A program made the translations under genes and the position numbers. This document shows positions 1-9,546 of a DNA stretch of 58,749 nucleotides, one piece after another. Each line of letters opens with the position of its first letter. The stretch's first letter is position 1. Source of the DNA: Pseudomaricurvus sp. HS19 (GTDB taxonomy: Bacteria; Pseudomonadota; Gammaproteobacteria; Pseudomonadales; Cellvibrionaceae); assembly GCF_009857815.1 (NCBI RefSeq), contig NZ_WVVW01000006.1, positions 1 to 58,749 of the forward strand. The letters run 5' to 3'. The notes under the pieces were generated by a model. The model was not told the origin of the DNA, did not search any database, and was given only the letters and a program-made list of their open reading frames with translations.

Positions 1-7
1 GATACAC

Positions 8-237
8 CGTCATCGCGAGGCGCGCCGTTTGCGCCGCGGCGATCTATGTGTGGCACGATCTGGTTGCGGAGTGAACATGGATTGCTTCGCTGCGCTCGCC
101 ATGACGGCGTGTTTGAGAAGATGTTTAATTCATACCCCGTCATCGCGAGGCGCGCAGTATGCGCCGCGGCGATCCATGTGTGGCACAGTCTGGTTACGGA
201 GTGGTCGTGGATGGCGTCGCTGCGCTCGCCATGACGG
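8..237. repeat. Tandem pair of REP-like palindromic elements
   Basis: Two copies of a unit of about 100 bp lie at 8-107 and 138-237, with a period of 130 bp. Each begins CGTCATCGCGAGGCGCGC and ends with the partly complementary GCTGCGCTCGCCATGACGG, so each copy can fold as one long imperfect hairpin. This is the layout of dispersed REP/MITE-like intergenic repeats seen in many proteobacteria. The second copy ends 37 bp before the start codon of the next gene. No coding function is apparent. Confidence 0.75.
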
Positions 238-274
238 TGCAATTTTTCACGCGGGAGAAAGACAGGAACGGGCA

Positions 275-1792
275 ATGGCAAAAACCAGTCGCAAAATTCA
301 GGTAGTGGCGTGTCTGCTGGGCAGTGTACTGGCAGGGAGTCCGCAACTGCTGCAGGCAGAACCGACGTTGCCCGCCGGCCTCTCCAGCGAGGAGCCATCC
401 CTGCCGCAGGGCATCAACAGCAATGAGCCTGCGCTGCCGGCGGGTATGGGTAGCGGTGAACCGGACTTGCCTGCCGGCATGGACAGCAGTGAGCCGGCAC
501 TGCCGGACTTCGGTGCCGACAACAGCGGCGCTGGCAGTGACGATGGCTGGTCTGACTGGGGTGACTCGCCGGAGGAGGATGGCGGCAGCTGGTTCCATTA
601 CACCGGCTTTATTGAGGGCCGTGCCGGAACCCGCCTGCGTGATCCTGTTGAACAGCGCCACACCTCGCTGGCGGAGACCCGGGCCTCCATTTCTGTCGAC
701 AGCGACTGGCAGGGCTGGCACGGCCGGCTCACGGCCGACCTGCTTTACGATGATGTGGCGGACAGCCAGCAACTGGAACTGGAGGACGGCAAGGGTTGGC
801 TCGATCTGCGTGAAGCGTGGGCCAGTCGCAGGCTGGGTGACAGTGCTGACCTTAAGGCCGGGCGTCAGATCCTGACCTGGGGTGTGGGTGACCTGGTGTT
901 TATTAACGACCTGTTTCCCAAGGATTGGCAGAGCTTCCTCGCCGGTCGCGATGAGCAGTACCTGAAAGCACCTTCGGATGCGCTGCGTGTCGGTTTTTAC
1001 AACGCTATCGCCAACGTCAACCTGATCTGGTCGCCGCGCTTTGACAGCGACCGTTACATCGGCGGTGAACGTCTCTCCTACTACAGCAGCGGTATGGGCG
1101 AAGTCGTGGGGCGCAATGCGGTAGTGTCGGTGGATAAACCCGATGACAGTGGTGACGATGAACTGGCCCTGCGTCTCTACCGACAGGTGAGCAGCTTTGA
1201 AGTGGCGGCTTACGCTTACGACGGTTACTGGAAGAGTCCAGCCGGTTTTGATCCGGCTACCGGATTGGCCACCTTTCCGTCACTGCGTGTCTACGGTGCC
1301 AGCGCCCGGGGACCGGTGGGAGCGGGTATCTTCAGTGCCGAGGTGGGCTACTACGATTCCCGTGACGACAGTGATGGCCGCGATCCCTGGGTCAACAACA
1401 GCGAGTGGCGCTGGTTGCTGGGCTATGAGTGGGAGCTGGTGAAAAACACCACTGTCGGTGTGCAGTATTACGTGGAGCAGTTGCAGGACTACAGCAATTA
1501 CCGCGATTCACTTTTCCCCGGCCAGCCGGCGCGGGAGGAGAACCGTGAGGTGATGACCCTGCGCCTGACACACCTGGCCATGAACCAGAACCTGACCCTG
1601 AGCCTGTTCGCCTTCTACTCCCCCAGCGATCATGACAGCTACCTGCGCCCCAGCGTCAGCTACAAGCTCACTGACAACTGGTTGCTGGCCGGTGGTGTGA
1701 ACCTGTTTGAAGGCGACAAGCCCTACACCTTCTTTGGTCAGTTCGAAAGCAACAGCAACGCCTGGCTGGCACTGCGCTATAGTTTTGATTGA
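275..1792 (+). CDS. Outer-membrane beta-barrel protein with N-terminal LPAG repeats
   Basis: Protein of 505 residues. The start at 275 is chosen because it gives a normal signal peptide (residues 1-28, ending LLQA) and excludes the REP repeats upstream. Residues 30-79 hold about 4.5 copies of an 11-residue repeat (P-x-LPAG-x-x-S-x-E), followed by an acidic Gly/Ser/Asp linker. The rest has alternating aromatic and polar strands typical of a beta-barrel, with a conserved-looking block GRQILTWGVGDLVFINDLF near residue 200 and a C-terminal aromatic-rich strand ending YSFD. It resembles uncharacterised porin-like or DUF1302-like families. Substrate and partners are unknown. It is followed 34 bp later by a DMT exporter on the same strand. 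Confidence 0.75.
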   Translation: MAKTSRKIQVVACLLGSVLAGSPQLLQAEPTLPAGLSSEEPSLPQGINSNEPALPAGMGSGEPDLPAGMDSSEPALPDFGADNSGAGSDDGWSDWGDSPEEDGGSWFHYTGFIEGRAGTRLRDPVEQRHTSLAETRASISVDSDWQGWHGRLTADLLYDDVADSQQLELEDGKGWLDLREAWASRRLGDSADLKAGRQILTWGVGDLVFINDLFPKDWQSFLAGRDEQYLKAPSDALRVGFYNAIANVNLIWSPRFDSDRYIGGERLSYYSSGMGEVVGRNAVVSVDKPDDSGDDELALRLYRQVSSFEVAAYAYDGYWKSPAGFDPATGLATFPSLRVYGASARGPVGAGIFSAEVGYYDSRDDSDGRDPWVNNSEWRWLLGYEWELVKNTTVGVQYYVEQLQDYSNYRDSLFPGQPAREENREVMTLRLTHLAMNQNLTLSLFAFYSPSDHDSYLRPSVSYKLTDNWLLAGGVNLFEGDKPYTFFGQFESNSNAWLALRYSFD

Positions 1793-1826
1793 GACTTCAC
1801 TGATCCGGCGTTGAGAGGGGCAACCT

Positions 1827-2693
1827 ATGTCGGCGAAGCAACACCCGTTGCGGCTTTCCCTTTTGATTGCCCTGGCGATGCTGGCCTTTGCCGGTAACTC
1901 GCTGCTCTGTCGCGCGGCGCTGGCGGGTACCACTATCGATCCGGCCGCGTTTACCGCGCTGCGCCTTTTCTCCGGTGCCCTGACCCTGTGGTTGCTGGTG
2001 CTGATGCACCAGCGGCAGTGGCGACCGGGTGGTAACTACCGCTCGGCGCTGGCCCTGTTCGCTTACGCCGCCGCTTTCTCTTTCGCCTATACCCATCTGT
2101 CGGCAGCCACCGGGGCGTTGTTACTGTTCGGTGCAGTGCAGACCACCATGATCGGTTTCGCCCTCTGGCAGGGAGCGCGTTTTAACGGACTGCAAACCCT
2201 GGGTGTGGGGTGTGCCCTGGCAGGACTGGTTGGGCTGTTGCTGCCGGGATTGTCCGCGCCGCCACTGCTGCAGGGACTGTTGATGGTGAGTGCCGGTGTG
2301 GCCTGGGGTATCTATTCGCTGCGCGGTCGCGGCGCCACCAATGCCACCGGTGACACGGCCGGCAATTTTGTCCGCGCGCTGCCCATGGCGCTGCTGTTGT
2401 GCCTGCTGTGGCGAGATCAACTGCAGTGGGATTTACCGGGCGCCGGCTACGCCATAGCCTCCGGTGCGCTGGCGTCAGGCCTGGGTTATGCCATCTGGTA
2501 CGCGGTGTTGCCCTCGCTGCAGGCGGCCACGGCCGCCACCCTGCAGTTGAGTGTGCCGGTGATTACCGCGGTGCTGGGTGTGTTGTTGCTGGACGAGCCT
2601 CTTTCCCTGCGCCTGCTGCTGGCATCCATCGCCATACTCGGCGGCGTGGCGCTGTTTATCTGGCAGGGGCGCGTCGTGGCTGCACAGCGGTAA
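1827..2693 (+). CDS. EamA/DMT-family transporter
   Basis: Protein of 288 residues with about ten hydrophobic helices, the usual size and layout of the drug/metabolite transporter superfamily. Two EamA repeats are visible. The first starts LLIALAMLAFAGNSLLCRAAL. The second ends with the characteristic LQLSVPVITAVLGVLLLDEPLS. It acts in the inner membrane, and the substrate cannot be read from sequence. A strong ribosome site GAGGGG lies just before the ATG. It may be co-transcribed with the outer-membrane protein upstream. Confidence 0.88.
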   Translation: MSAKQHPLRLSLLIALAMLAFAGNSLLCRAALAGTTIDPAAFTALRLFSGALTLWLLVLMHQRQWRPGGNYRSALALFAYAAAFSFAYTHLSAATGALLLFGAVQTTMIGFALWQGARFNGLQTLGVGCALAGLVGLLLPGLSAPPLLQGLLMVSAGVAWGIYSLRGRGATNATGDTAGNFVRALPMALLLCLLWRDQLQWDLPGAGYAIASGALASGLGYAIWYAVLPSLQAATAATLQLSVPVITAVLGVLLLDEPLSLRLLLASIAILGGVALFIWQGRVVAAQR

Positions 2694-2734
2694 AGCCGCT
2701 GCAGGTTATCCGCCATGGTTTACAGTAGCCGGTG

Positions 2735-2950
2735 TCAGCTGCCTTCAATCCGGAAACCAATTTTCAGGGTTACCTGATAGTGGGCCACCTGCCCGTTTTT
2801 GATGTGCCCCCGGGTTTCGGTCACCTCAAACCAATCCATATTCTTGACACTTTTGTCACACTCGGCGATGGCATTGCTGATGGCGTCTTCGATACTGGTG
2901 AGGGACGACCCCACCATTTCAATTTTTTTGTAGGTGTGGTGATTGGACAT
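2735..2950 (-). CDS. Dodecin family flavin-binding protein
   Basis: Protein of 71 residues. The pattern HTYKKIEMVGSSLTSIEDAI, then a beta strand with the flavin-stacking Trp in KNMDWFEVTETRGHI, then VAHYQVTLKIGFRIE is characteristic of dodecin. Dodecins form hollow dodecamers that bind and store flavins or CoA in the cytoplasm. AGGGAG precedes the ATG at a good distance. It is convergent with the EamA gene. Confidence 0.93.
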   Translation of the reverse strand: MSNHHTYKKIEMVGSSLTSIEDAISNAIAECDKSVKNMDWFEVTETRGHIKNGQVAHYQVTLKIGFRIEGS

Positions 2951-3030
2951 CTCTGAGCTCCCTGTTCGTTGATCTCTCAGGGGTAGTATAGGTCAGCCCC
3001 GCGATTCTTCCGGCGCCGTGTCAGTCCATG

Positions 3031-4740
3031 TCAGCAGCAACCGTACTGCCGCTGTTTGGACATCTTGCCAATGCCGGGATTGAAGGTGTTGGTGGGGTCC
3101 AGCGACTGATAGTGTGCCTGCATGTCTGCTGCCGCTTCGTAGAGGTGGCCGACATTGTGCTCCGCTGGGAACTCCGCGCCGCGACTTTTCTGAAGTGCCA
3201 GCAGTTCCGCTTTCACCTCATGGGGGCAGTAACCCTTGCGCACCAGATAGTCCTGGTGGAAGACGTGGCAGAAGAAGTGGCCGTAGTAGAGCGGCGGCAA
3301 TAACTTCTCCTGCAGCGATAGCGGCAGCTCTTCCCGCCACTGTTGGCAATTGCGTGGCAGGGCGATGTCCAGCGCCACCAGATCTTCCACCGTATCGGCG
3401 TGCATCTGCTGGTAGCGGATAGCCGCACCAGCGACGGCGAAGCGGTGCAGGGTTGCCCTGGCGGCCTCGTCGCTGTCACAGGTCAGGTAGTCCGCCTCAG
3501 CGGTATTACCGCTCCAGTGTTGCTGCAAAAATTGCTGTAGTTCATTGATGCCTTCCCCCGCCATTTTGATCAGCAGGTGGTGCTCAAAGCGCTGGTGAAA
3601 ATCCAGCAGGCGCGGCGGCAGTTGTTCGGGAAAGCAACGCGACAGCCACTGCAGCAGTTTGTCCGGCAGCTCTTTCGGCAACAGCGGCAGCTGGTTGAGC
3701 AGGTCGGTGCACCAGGCCTTGGTGGAAAACAGTTTTGGCATCACGCCGGTGCCCAGCTTGTGGATGGCGAGGAAGGTGTCCTTGCCGTAGTCCCGCGCTA
3801 CGGCGAAGGCGGTGCGATGGATATACTCGGCCACCACCGGCAGGTGTTTAAACTGCTGCAGCATCTGCTGGCGCAAGAGGGTGAGCTGGTGGGGATCGTT
3901 GGTGCCCAGGTAAAACACCTGCTCCTGTGGGTTACTCCCGAAGGTATCCAGTCGCACGGCAAATACCGCCAGCTTGCCGGCGCAGCCACTGGCTTCAAAG
4001 AGTCGCCGGGGATCGGCATTAAAGCGGGCAGGGGATTCGGCAGTGGTGTCCCGTACCCGCTGCTGGTACTCACTATCAGAGGCCATCCTGTCGGACGCGG
4101 GCGCACTCTGGTCTGCAGGCATGCGATCCAGCTGTTGCAGGGTGGATCGGGGGTCATCACCCAGCTCAATGCCCAGGTGATTGACCAGCTGTAGCTGCCC
4201 CTGCTCATCGACACGGGCGAAGAGTGCCAGCTCGGTGTAGGCGGGACCGCGCTGGATCAGGGCGCCGCCGGAGTTATTGGCAATGCCGCCGATCACCGAG
4301 GCGCCGATACAGGAGGAGCCAATCACCGAATGCGGCTCGCGTCCCAGTGGCCGCAGGGCATTCTCAAGCTGGAACAACGAAGTACCGGGGAAGGCCAGCA
4401 CCTGCCGGCCCTGGTTCAGCAGCACCAGCTTCTGCAGGCGCCGGGTGCTGATAATCACCACCGGCCGGTCGTAGTCGTGACCACTGGGGCTGGAGCCTTC
4501 GGTAAGGCCGGTATTGGCCGCCTGCATTATGACAATCGCCCCTGCCTCGACGCAGGCCTGCAGCACTTGCCACTGCATCCACAGGGAGGTGGGAAAGACC
4601 ACCGCCAGGGCTTCGCCCTCGCCGGAGCGGAAGCCGCTGCGGTAGAAGCGGGTGCGTCTTGCCGAGGTAAGCACCTGTGACTTGCCGGCGATCTGTATCA
4701 GGGTTTCTGCTAGCGGGTGTGGGTTCATGGAGTGCGGCAC
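3031..4740 (-). CDS. dld: Quinone-dependent D-lactate dehydrogenase
   Basis: Protein of up to 569 residues, close to E. coli Dld (571). It is a peripheral FAD enzyme that oxidises D-lactate to pyruvate and passes electrons to quinone. The N-terminal FAD-binding domain shows AANTGLTEGSSPSG and the flavin-contact stretch GSSCIGASVIGGIANNSGG near residue 145. The middle and C-terminal parts match the membrane-binding and cap domains of Dld. The C-terminus ends in CC. The start could be GTG at 4740 or ATG at 4728; neither has a clear ribosome site. A fermentative LdhA is encoded further on at 9547-10545. Confidence 0.92.
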   Translation of the reverse strand: MPHSMNPHPLAETLIQIAGKSQVLTSARRTRFYRSGFRSGEGEALAVVFPTSLWMQWQVLQACVEAGAIVIMQAANTGLTEGSSPSGHDYDRPVVIISTRRLQKLVLLNQGRQVLAFPGTSLFQLENALRPLGREPHSVIGSSCIGASVIGGIANNSGGALIQRGPAYTELALFARVDEQGQLQLVNHLGIELGDDPRSTLQQLDRMPADQSAPASDRMASDSEYQQRVRDTTAESPARFNADPRRLFEASGCAGKLAVFAVRLDTFGSNPQEQVFYLGTNDPHQLTLLRQQMLQQFKHLPVVAEYIHRTAFAVARDYGKDTFLAIHKLGTGVMPKLFSTKAWCTDLLNQLPLLPKELPDKLLQWLSRCFPEQLPPRLLDFHQRFEHHLLIKMAGEGINELQQFLQQHWSGNTAEADYLTCDSDEAARATLHRFAVAGAAIRYQQMHADTVEDLVALDIALPRNCQQWREELPLSLQEKLLPPLYYGHFFCHVFHQDYLVRKGYCPHEVKAELLALQKSRGAEFPAEHNVGHLYEAAADMQAHYQSLDPTNTFNPGIGKMSKQRQYGCC

Positions 4741-4866
4741 TGCGGAGGATTGTCTGCTGTGCAGGATAGCAGAGGCAGGCAGTGGCGCCTGCCCGACGAT
4801 TGTCTAAAGCAGCAGAAATGAATCCCTTTCTGGTACCTGATGCACTGGAGAACGTTGGTTACCAAC

Positions 4867-5136
4867 CATCGTCATCCCCGCGCCCGATCGTCATCCCACC
4901 GCCCGATCGTCATCCTCGCGCCTAAAGTCATCTTCACACCCAAGGTCATCCCCGCGAAGGCGGGGGATCCATGGAGTTATGAATTTGTGGCGTTCCACAT
5001 CACTCCGTCATCCCCGCGAAGGCGGGGATCCATGAAGTTATGAATTTGTGGCGTTCCACATCATTCCGTCATCCCCGCGAAGGCGGGGATCCATGGCGCC
5101 GGTCAAGGTCTGGATTCCCGCCTTCGCGGGAATGAC
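4867..5136. repeat. Array of REP-like repeats (intergenic 4741-5173)
   Basis: This 433-bp gap between dld and the RND gene carries no gene. Three forward copies of TCATCCCCGCGAAGGCGGGG begin at 4946, 5008 and 5069, spaced 62 and 61 bp apart; the unit includes GAATTTGTGGCGTTCCACAT. One inverted copy lies at 5112-5136 (GATTCCCGCCTTCGCGGGAATGAC). Just upstream, 4867-4925 holds about three degenerate copies of a shorter unit starting GATCGTCATCC. Both gene ends point into the array, so the hairpins may also stabilise or terminate transcripts. Confidence 0.85.
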
Positions 5137-5173
5137 TTATACCTTGGTTGGCGGCTTGGGGGGGTGGCTCTGA

Positions 5174-8100
5174 TCAGATTTTCTGCCGCCGCTGCATATA
5201 CTCCAGCACCGCCGCGGTCAGCGCCGGCAGCATGGTCAGCGTCACCACCGTGGCGCCGATGATGCCGAACATCACAATCGCTCCCACACCGCGATAGAGC
5301 TCGGTACCAGCCCCGGGAATCAGCACCAGTGGAGCCAGCCCGAATAGGGTGGTGATGGTGGACATGGTGATGGGGCGCAGGCGGGTATCCACCGCTTCGT
5401 TGACGGCGGCAATGGCATCCATACCGTTGTCCCGAACATTCTCCACCGCCCGGTGCACGATAAGGATGGGGTTGTTGACCACGGTGCCCATAAGGATCAG
5501 GAAACCCAGCATGGAGATCATGTCAAACGGCTGCACAATGGCCGCCAGCCCCACCCAGGGCAACAGGCCACCCACCGCATTGAGCAGCCACAGCCCCACA
5601 ATGCCACCGGCAATGCCCAGGGGGATGGAGGTCATGATCAGCAGCGGGTAACCCCAGTGGCTGAAGATGGCCACCAGCAGCAGGTAGATAATGAACAGCG
5701 CCACCAGATAGTTGCTGGTGAGTGCGCTGCGGGTGGCATCCAGCTGGTCTGCAGCACCGGAGATGGAGATGCTCACTCCGGCGGGAATCTGCCCCTGGTC
5801 GCGCAGGTAGCTCACCACTTCCGTGCGCACGATCCCGACGCCGCTCTCCAGTGCTACCGAACGCGGCGGGATAATGTTCAGGGTGACTGTGCGGTTGCCG
5901 TTCACGCGACGCACCATGGCGGTATCCACGCTCTCGCGGATCTCCGCCAGGGCGCTCAGCGGCAGGATGGTGCCGTTGGGGGTGTAGATGGGCAGTTGCG
6001 GCAGGGATTCCAGTTGCGCGTCCTGGCCCACGGTGCTGTATAGGTAGATATCGATCTTGTCATCACCGAGGAAGAACTCATCCACGTAGCTGCCATCGGT
6101 GAGGGCGGAAACGGTAAAGCCCAGCTCCTCGGCAGACAGGCCTACTTCCGCCGCCCGCTGCCAGTGCGGGCGTATCTCCACCATGGGCTGGGCCATAGTG
6201 AGGGAGTTGGGGCTGGTCTGGATGCGGGGGTTGTCGAACACCTCGCCGGCGCGGCGGTAGGCGGCCATGGCGACACTGAAGATGGTCTCCAGGTCCGGGC
6301 CGGCGATGTCCAGGTTAATACTGCGGGTACCGCCGTCGTTGCTGGTGATGATGGAGCCGCGGGCGGCAAAGGCGCGCATACCCGGGTACTGCAGGAACTT
6401 CGCCGTGAGGGCATCCATAAAGGCTTCAATATCGGCCGCGTCCGTGGGTTCGGCAATCACCCGCACCATGAAGGGGTAGACCCAGACATTGAAATACTTG
6501 ATGGATGGCACCGGATCGTCGCCACGACGGAAGGCCTGCGGATCCGTGCCGGTGTAGTTGAGAAAATAGGCCTGCAGTTCGTCGCCAATCTCCTGCATGG
6601 TATCCAGGTTGTAGCCCGGCGGCGCCGACATGGTGGCGAATACCTTGGGTTCCTCCCCTTCCGGCAGGTACTCCGCCGGTGGTGTCAGCAGGGCGATAAT
6701 AGCGGCGCTGATGACCACGGTAATGCCGATACAGGTGAAGCGACGTTTGCGGTCAGCCACCAGCCAGTGCACGCCATCGAGAGTGTGGGCCCGCAGCCAT
6801 AATCCCAGTTGATGGGCGCGTCCATTGGGCTGGCTGTTCTCCTCCGGCAGCAGGTGTTTGAGGCGCGCGGCGGCAGTGGGCAGGATGGTGATCGCCACCA
6901 GCATGGAGGCGAGAATGGCGGACGAGATGGCGATGGCAATATCGGAGTAGAGCTGGCCGGCCTCCTCTTTTACAAACGCCACCGGCAGGAACACCAGCAC
7001 TGTGGTCATGGTGGAGGCAAAGACTGCCGGCCACACATTTTTCACACCGGCGACCGCCGCCTGCACCCGGTTAAGCCCGCGGCGCAGTTCCAGCTCAATG
7101 CTCTCCAGTACCACGATACTGTTGTCCAGTGTCATGCCAATGGCAAAGGCGATACCCGCCAGTGAGATGACGTTGATGGTACGCCCCATCACCAGCAGGC
7201 CAAAGAAGGCCACAATGATACAGATGGGGATGCCCATGACGCCGATGGCGGTGGTACGCAGCGAACGCAGGAACAGGAACATCACACCAATGGCCAGCAG
7301 GCTGCCCAGGGCCAGGTTCTGCCAGACGTTGGCGACGGACTCCTCCACATAGTGCACGTCGTCGGCGATGTGGGTGATCTGCATGCCCGCCGGTTGCAGC
7401 ACGTCGTGATTGATCAGCGCCACTTCCGCCAGCATATCCCGCTTGATATCAATGACATTGGCACCGGCGTCTTTCATCGACATGACAAAAATATTGGGGT
7501 CGCCGTTGTAAAACGCCGACGCGCTTTTCTCGAAGTGATCCAGTTGTACGGTGGCCACGTCCTGCAGCCGGATAATGGCGTCGCCGCGGCGGGCGAGGAT
7601 CAGTTGTTGCAGCTCCTCCATGTCTTCAAAGCGACCCACGGTGCGCAGCAGGAACTGGCGTTTGCCGGACTTGATGTCGCCGCCGGAGCGGTCGCGGTTG
7701 CGTTTGCGTATGGCGTCGCGCACATCGCTCAACGACAGCTGGCGCTGTGCCAGTCGTGCCGGGTCCACCAGAATCTGGATCTGCCGTTCCGCCCCTCCAC
7801 GCAAGGCGATCTCGGACACCCCCTGGACCTGCGACATACGGGTTTTGACGTTGTCTTCGATGAAGTCCAGCATCAGGTCCATGTCCAGCTGCTTCGGGTT
7901 GCCGGGCAGGGGGGTGATACCGAAAAACATAAACGGGTTGCTGGAGAAGGAGTTGGCGTAGATGCGGGGTTGGTCCACCGCCTCTGGGTAAGAGGGCACC
8001 TGGCTGAGGGCGTTGTTAACCCGGATCAGCATCTCGGTGATGTCGGTGCCGAAGGGAAATTCCAGTTCGATCTCTGCCATGCCGGTGCTGGCGGTGGCTT

Positions 8101-8335
8101 CAATGCGTGACAGGTTGGGCAGGGTGCGCAGGTACTCTTCCTGCTCGATCAGGATCTCTTTCTCCACATCCTGAGGGGTGGCACCGGGCCAGATGGTGCG
8201 GATGCTGATGACCCGCACATCCAGGTCGGGAATCATCTGCACCGGAATGCGGGTGGCGGCCAGTATGCCCAGCACACAGACGATGAGGACAACGACGGTG
8301 GTGAGAATGCCGCGCTTGATAATGGCTTCAAACAT
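5174..8335 (-). CDS. RND-family efflux transporter, inner-membrane permease
   Basis: Protein of 1053 residues, the normal size for an AcrB/MdtB-type trimeric pump with 12 transmembrane helices and two large periplasmic loops. It starts MFEAIIKRGILTTVVVLIVC (helix 1). Helix 4 carries IGMTLDNSIVVLES with the proton-relay Asp; the neighbouring position is Asn rather than a second Asp, as in several RND subfamilies. The start lies 2 bp after the adaptor gene, so the pair is translationally coupled. No outer-membrane channel gene is adjacent, so a TolC-type protein must come from elsewhere. Substrate is unknown. Confidence 0.93.
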   Translation of the reverse strand: MFEAIIKRGILTTVVVLIVCVLGILAATRIPVQMIPDLDVRVISIRTIWPGATPQDVEKEILIEQEEYLRTLPNLSRIEATASTGMAEIELEFPFGTDITEMLIRVNNALSQVPSYPEAVDQPRIYANSFSSNPFMFFGITPLPGNPKQLDMDLMLDFIEDNVKTRMSQVQGVSEIALRGGAERQIQILVDPARLAQRQLSLSDVRDAIRKRNRDRSGGDIKSGKRQFLLRTVGRFEDMEELQQLILARRGDAIIRLQDVATVQLDHFEKSASAFYNGDPNIFVMSMKDAGANVIDIKRDMLAEVALINHDVLQPAGMQITHIADDVHYVEESVANVWQNLALGSLLAIGVMFLFLRSLRTTAIGVMGIPICIIVAFFGLLVMGRTINVISLAGIAFAIGMTLDNSIVVLESIELELRRGLNRVQAAVAGVKNVWPAVFASTMTTVLVFLPVAFVKEEAGQLYSDIAIAISSAILASMLVAITILPTAAARLKHLLPEENSQPNGRAHQLGLWLRAHTLDGVHWLVADRKRRFTCIGITVVISAAIIALLTPPAEYLPEGEEPKVFATMSAPPGYNLDTMQEIGDELQAYFLNYTGTDPQAFRRGDDPVPSIKYFNVWVYPFMVRVIAEPTDAADIEAFMDALTAKFLQYPGMRAFAARGSIITSNDGGTRSINLDIAGPDLETIFSVAMAAYRRAGEVFDNPRIQTSPNSLTMAQPMVEIRPHWQRAAEVGLSAEELGFTVSALTDGSYVDEFFLGDDKIDIYLYSTVGQDAQLESLPQLPIYTPNGTILPLSALAEIRESVDTAMVRRVNGNRTVTLNIIPPRSVALESGVGIVRTEVVSYLRDQGQIPAGVSISISGAADQLDATRSALTSNYLVALFIIYLLLVAIFSHWGYPLLIMTSIPLGIAGGIVGLWLLNAVGGLLPWVGLAAIVQPFDMISMLGFLILMGTVVNNPILIVHRAVENVRDNGMDAIAAVNEAVDTRLRPITMSTITTLFGLAPLVLIPGAGTELYRGVGAIVMFGIIGATVVTLTMLPALTAAVLEYMQRRQKI

Positions 8336-8337
8336 GC

Positions 8338-9429
8338 TCAGCTACCACTGCTGCCGTTGGTGACCCGTACCTTCTGTCCCGCGCGCAGGGCTTCGTTGCC
8401 GCGCACCACCACCTGTGCCGATGGCTGCAGGTCACTCTCGATCTCCACCAGCCCCGAGAAGGCCTGGCCCAGTTTGACCACGTGCAGGCGGGCCACCTTG
8501 TCCCCGCCATCGTCCTCCACGGTCCACACCACCACACGTCCGTCCGGGTAGCGCAGGATGGCATCGCGGGGTACCACCAGGTTCTGCCGCTGCGCCGGGA
8601 TTTGCAGTGCCGCAATCACGGACATGCCCGGTATGATGCGTTTGTCCGTGGTTTCCGGGACTGCCCGCAGCAGGAAGGTACGGGCGCCGGGACTGCTGAC
8701 CGGCACAATGGTGACAACCCGGGCTGGCAGCAGGGCATTCTGCAGTGCCGGCAGCTTCACTTCGACGCGGCTGTCCGGATGCAGCAGCGACAGGTAATCC
8801 TCGGCCACGGCAAAATCGAAACGCAGGTTATCGGCGGCCACCAGCTCCAGCACACCGGCACCGGGGTTCACCCACTCGCCCACTTCCGCCAGCTTGCGAC
8901 TGACAACACCGGTAAAGGGGGCACGCAGCTGGTGTTTGCCCAACAGCGCCTGTTGGTAACCGGCTTCGGCAGCGGCCTGTTCCACCGCTGCCTGGTTGAC
9001 TTCGGTTTCCGCCTCCAGGTCACGCACCACGGTTTCCGCAATGGTTTTCTGGGGTGCCAGGCGTCTGGCCTCCGCCAGCCGGCGTTTGGCATCGGCCAGT
9101 GAGGTCTGTGCCTGTTTCAGTTTCGCCTGGGCGCTCTGCCATTGCAGTTGCGCCAGCTCGTCATCCAATTGCACCAGCAGGTCGTTGGCGGTCACGCGGC
9201 TGCCCTCGTCGGCATTGACAGCGGTAATCAGGCCGCTGGTGGCGGCTGACAGTCTGGCGACCTGCGGGGAGGTGACCGTGCCGGTGATCGTCACCTGCTG
9301 GTGGATGGCACGCATTTGCACCGGCGCGGTGGTAACAGGTACGGGCGCCTGGGCGCCGGAGGGGGCGCTGAATGCGAGCGCGAAAAATGTGAGAACGCCT
9401 GCCGGAAGGGCAGCGAATCGATAAATCAT
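8338..9429 (-). CDS. RND efflux periplasmic adaptor (membrane fusion protein)
   Basis: Protein of 363 residues with an N-terminal signal sequence (AGVLTFFALAFSAPSGAQA). It has two half-lipoyl/barrel-sandwich segments around an alpha-helical hairpin (residues about 85-165, rich in Gln, Ala and Glu) and a C-terminal beta-barrel and membrane-proximal domain. LRAPFTGVVSRKLAEVGEWV is the typical second lipoyl half. It links the RND permease encoded 2 bp downstream to an outer-membrane channel. The two genes form an operon reading leftward. Confidence 0.92.
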   Translation of the reverse strand: MIYRFAALPAGVLTFFALAFSAPSGAQAPVPVTTAPVQMRAIHQQVTITGTVTSPQVARLSAATSGLITAVNADEGSRVTANDLLVQLDDELAQLQWQSAQAKLKQAQTSLADAKRRLAEARRLAPQKTIAETVVRDLEAETEVNQAAVEQAAAEAGYQQALLGKHQLRAPFTGVVSRKLAEVGEWVNPGAGVLELVAADNLRFDFAVAEDYLSLLHPDSRVEVKLPALQNALLPARVVTIVPVSSPGARTFLLRAVPETTDKRIIPGMSVIAALQIPAQRQNLVVPRDAILRYPDGRVVVWTVEDDGGDKVARLHVVKLGQAFSGLVEIESDLQPSAQVVVRGNEALRAGQKVRVTNGSSGS

Positions 9430-9546
9430 GAGAGTTCCGGAAACAGCGGTGCAAAGGGAATGGTACTTATAGCACGTTCACCCCGGAGCTGAAATTCCAC
9501 CTTGGTTAAGATCTGTTGCTCCTGTGATGTTGCGTGGATACGTATT

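Noticed and set aside
4867-5136. Possible CRISPR array (regularly spaced repeats at 61-62 bp)
   Set aside because: The intervening sequences are also repeated, the units form REP-type hairpins, an inverted copy is present, and no cas genes are nearby.
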